A stretch of DNA of 8,274 bases from an uncultured Asticcacaulis sp. (lineage in GTDB: Bacteria; Pseudomonadota; Alphaproteobacteria; Caulobacterales; Caulobacteraceae), in the NCBI GenBank assembly GCA_946480125.1, contig CAMLIY010000137.1, forward strand, positions 1 through 8,274, in the 5' to 3' direction. Numbering within the stretch: position 1 is the first letter of the stretch; each line of letters begins with the position of its first letter. The notes under the pieces were generated by a model, which was not told where the DNA came from, ran no database searches, and saw only the letters and a list, made by a program, of their open reading frames with translations. This document shows positions 6,099 through 8,274 of this stretch, in pieces. Both the position numbers and the translations under genes were made by a program.

Positions 6099-7619
6099 AT
6101 GCAGATTTCGGTTACCAGCCACGACCAGGAAGAACGGCTTTCGCCTGAAGAAAGGCTGAAAGCCCGCGAAGATTTCTTTCGTCTGATGAGCCACGAAATC
6201 CGTACACCCCTCAATGGTGTTATGGGCATGTTGTCTTTACTGACTCGTACGCCGCTGTCTCCCGATCAGGCATCTTATGTGCAGACGGCGCGGGAATCCG
6301 GCGATCACCTGTTGACCCTCGTCAATGATCTGCTCGATTATGCGCGCATAGATGCCGGCCGCATCGAACTGGAAACGACAGAGGTTCAGCTTGAGCCGCT
6401 TTTGCAGAGTGTGGCCGAGCTTCTCTCTCCCCGCGCACATGCCAATCATATTGAAGTCGTGTGGTCGCTCGATCCACGCCTTGATTATATTCATGCCGAT
6501 GAAGGGCGCCTGCGCCAGATTCTGTTTAATCTCGCAGGCAACGCCATCAAATTCACCACCCGGGGCGGCGTACTAATTCATGTTGGCCTGAGCGACGCCG
6601 GCCTCATCTGTTTCAGCGTCCGCGATACCGGCGCGGGCATCCCCGAAGAAGCCCGTGTCCGCATTTTCGAGGAATATGGCCAGGTCGAGCCCAGTCACGC
6701 CACGCGTTATGGCGGTGCGGGGCTGGGCCTGGTGGTCGTCAAGAAGCTGGTTGACGTTATGCAGGGCGCACTGACGCTGGAAAGCGAAGTCGGCCAAGGC
6801 TCACGTTTTACCGTTGAGTTTCAGGCGCCGTATGGTCTGCGCAACAAGCGCGCCGATACGTGCTATCCACACGACGTCACCCTTATAAGCGAGAATGATA
6901 TTCTGGCCGAAGGCGCAAAATCTCATCTGGCAGCAGGGGATTGCCGCCTTCGCATTGCCAAACACGTACAAGATGATCCGCAAACTATTATACTGGCAGA
7001 CCGCGCGGCCTTTAGCATACCTGTAACGGCGCCTTCGCCACGTAGTCTCATTTTGCTGGCGCCGGAACAACGTGATGAAATCAACGCCTGGAAAGAAAAG
7101 GGCTGGTCGGGTTATCTCATTAAACCGTTGCGCCGCTCATCCCTTCTGGAGCGTCTTGAAACGCTTCATGATCAGAAACAGAAGATCGAATCCAAACCTC
7201 AGAATGACGATGAGCGCATTGTCAGCGAGTCCGCCCCGGATAAATCTGTCCTGTTGGTCGAAGATAATCCGGTCAATGCCCTGCTGGCGCAGATCCTGCT
7301 TCAGCGCGAAGGGTGCCGCGTCGAACGCGCATCTTCCGGTGAAGAGGCCATCGATATTCTGAAACACCGGCAGTTCGACATCATTTTCATGGACCTCGGC
7401 CTGCCCGGCATCGATGGTATCGGCGCGGCACGCGAAATTCGCGCCATGGGTATCCGCACGCCGGTTATTGCCCTGACCGCCAACGCCTACGAGGAAGACC
7501 GCCGCGCCAGTATCCACGCAGGCATGAATGACTTCCTGACCAAACCGATTGAGGTGGTAGCGCTGAAGCACCGCCTCCAGACCTGGACCGGCGAACACCC
7601 GGCCGTCAAAAGCGCTTAA
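6099..7619 (+). CDS. shkA: ShkA-like sensorless hybrid histidine kinase with pseudo-receiver and C-terminal receiver
   Basis: The 506-residue protein has no membrane segment or sensor domain. Order: dimerisation/phosphotransfer helix pair with SHEIRTPLNG (H32), ATPase domain with N box FNLAGNAIKF (143-152), DTGAGI (176-181) and GGAGLGL (205-211), a degenerate receiver (about 258-356) and a full receiver (about 383-495) with VEDN (387-390), acceptor D432, T460 and K482. This is the architecture of Caulobacter ShkA, which starts the ShkA-ShpA-TacA relay for stalk formation and is activated when cyclic di-GMP binds the first receiver. Candidate ligand residues R325, Y339, I341, P343 and R345 are present, matching from memory the reported ShkA residues with a shift of one. 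The ATG is supported by GGAAGA at 6087-6092, six bases upstream. A GANTC methylation site (6091-6095) overlaps this leader. Signal input, if orthologous, is cytosolic. Confidence 0.85.
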   Translation: MQISVTSHDQEERLSPEERLKAREDFFRLMSHEIRTPLNGVMGMLSLLTRTPLSPDQASYVQTARESGDHLLTLVNDLLDYARIDAGRIELETTEVQLEPLLQSVAELLSPRAHANHIEVVWSLDPRLDYIHADEGRLRQILFNLAGNAIKFTTRGGVLIHVGLSDAGLICFSVRDTGAGIPEEARVRIFEEYGQVEPSHATRYGGAGLGLVVVKKLVDVMQGALTLESEVGQGSRFTVEFQAPYGLRNKRADTCYPHDVTLISENDILAEGAKSHLAAGDCRLRIAKHVQDDPQTIILADRAAFSIPVTAPSPRSLILLAPEQRDEINAWKEKGWSGYLIKPLRRSSLLERLETLHDQKQKIESKPQNDDERIVSESAPDKSVLLVEDNPVNALLAQILLQREGCRVERASSGEEAIDILKHRQFDIIFMDLGLPGIDGIGAAREIRAMGIRTPVIALTANAYEEDRRASIHAGMNDFLTKPIEVVALKHRLQTWTGEHPAVKSA

Positions 7620-7649
7620 ACCCTCTTCACAGTTCGGCAAACTGCTTTA

Positions 7650-7678
7650 GGCTGGCCTCAATTGACTGAGAGGCCGCC
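7650..7678 (+). promoter_or_regulatory. Hairpin that buries the ampG ribosome binding site
   Basis: GGCCTC at 7654-7659 pairs with GAGGCC at 7670-7675 around a 10-base loop, and GGC at 7650-7652 extends the stem with GCC at 7676-7678, leaving one bulged T. The right arm contains the GAGG ribosome binding site (7670-7673) and ends just before the ATG at 7680. Folding would hide the site from the ribosome. It has no T run and so does not look like a terminator for the kinase gene. Confidence 0.5.
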
Positions 7679-7679
7679 C

Positions 7680-8274
7680 ATGACCACATCACCCGCGCCC
7701 GCCGCACCTGAAAAGAAAACGCTGTGGCAAAGCCTGAAGCCGTTTTTTTCGCGGCCGGCCCTGGTCATGATCCTGCTCGGATTTTCCTCCGGCCTGCCGC
7801 TGTCGCTGATTTTCGACACCCTGTCGGTCTGGCTGCGTACGGCGGATCTTTCGCTGACCACCATTAGTTATTTTTCGCTCGTCACCTTTGTCTATAGCCT
7901 GAAATTCGTCTGGGCGCCGGTGCTTGATCGCGTCGGCATACCGGGTCTGACCTTCCTGCTTGGCCATCGGCGCGGATGGATACTGACCAGCCAGGTTGTC
8001 ATAATGCTCGGTTTGTGGGCGATTTCGACCATGAATCCGCATAGCCAGCTAGGGCTTATGGCGGTTGCCGCCATTGTCATCGGTTTCGCCGGCGCCACTC
8101 AGGATATCGTCATCGACGCCTGGCGGATCGAAACGGCGGGCGAGTCAGACTCTCGCCAGGCCGTCATGGCGACCGCCACCGCCTGGGGATCACGGATCGC
8201 GCCCTTCGTTTCCGGAATCGTGCCGCTGATGCTGGCCGATACGCTCGGCTGGGGATTCGCCTATGCCCTGATGG
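7680..8274 (+). CDS. ampG: AmpG-type muropeptide MFS transporter (N-terminal part, runs off the right edge)
   Basis: AmpG is an inner-membrane major facilitator permease that brings GlcNAc-anhydro-muropeptides into the cytoplasm for peptidoglycan recycling, and it feeds the signal for AmpC beta-lactamase induction where that circuit exists. The 198 visible codons cover roughly the first half. After a polar, Pro/Ala-rich N-terminus come LGFSSGLPLSL (33-43) in helix 1, SYFSLVTFVYSLKFVWAP (63-80) with LDR (82-84), the loop motif GHRRGW (95-100) and GATQDIVIDAWRIE (138-151), all matching E. coli AmpG from memory. GAGAGG six bases before the ATG supports the start. The gap to the kinase gene is 60 bases, with no clear promoter, so co-transcription is possible. 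Alphaproteobacteria often carry several AmpG-like paralogues, so the exact substrate is less certain than the family. Confidence 0.88.
   Translation, partial: MTTSPAPAAPEKKTLWQSLKPFFSRPALVMILLGFSSGLPLSLIFDTLSVWLRTADLSLTTISYFSLVTFVYSLKFVWAPVLDRVGIPGLTFLLGHRRGWILTSQVVIMLGLWAISTMNPHSQLGLMAVAAIVIGFAGATQDIVIDAWRIETAGESDSRQAVMATATAWGSRIAPFVSGIVPLMLADTLGWGFAYALM

Noticed and set aside
1..8274. CRISPR array, tRNA, rRNA, transposase, integrase, phage or defence genes
   Set aside because: None was seen on either strand; the coding space is filled by conserved chromosomal genes, with only short spacers between them.

Overview
The window reads as chromosomal DNA of an alphaproteobacterium, most likely a stalked member of the Caulobacteraceae (Caulobacter or, more likely by general feel, Asticcacaulis). 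Three things point there: the layout of compact housekeeping operons, proteins of alphaproteobacterial type, and a sensorless hybrid histidine kinase with the domain order and ligand residues of Caulobacter ShkA. The genus is an inference from sequence memory; no search was run.

Layout: positions 1-92 hold the start of a minus-strand gene, probably a small DUF2975-type membrane protein. A short divergent spacer leads into a plus-strand cluster, rdgB (196-804), hemW (801-1988), rsmI (1993-2859) and yraN (2852-3232), with 4-base and 8-base overlaps or a 4-base gap between members. gshB (3288-4241) follows after 55 bases with its own good ribosome binding site. A 213-base spacer carries inverted repeats behind gshB and a sigma-70-like promoter in front of comM (4455-6014). 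After an 84-base spacer with a strong AT-rich hairpin comes the ShkA-like kinase (6099-7619). An AmpG-type transporter starts at 7680 and runs off the right edge.

Functions: rdgB cleans damaged purine nucleotides from the pool, hemW handles heme, rsmI modifies 16S rRNA, yraN is a conserved nuclease-fold protein, and gshB completes glutathione synthesis. comM encodes the AAA+ branch-migration helicase used when transformed DNA is integrated. The kinase is expected to link cyclic di-GMP to a stalk and cell-cycle phosphorelay. ampG imports cell-wall fragments for peptidoglycan recycling.

The most notable items are the ShkA-like kinase with a recognisable cyclic di-GMP pseudo-receiver, a palindromic repeat translated in frame at the N-terminus of HemW, and a hairpin that buries the ampG ribosome binding site. 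I see no CRISPR array, tRNA, rRNA, insertion sequence, phage gene or defence system, and no clearly undescribed system.
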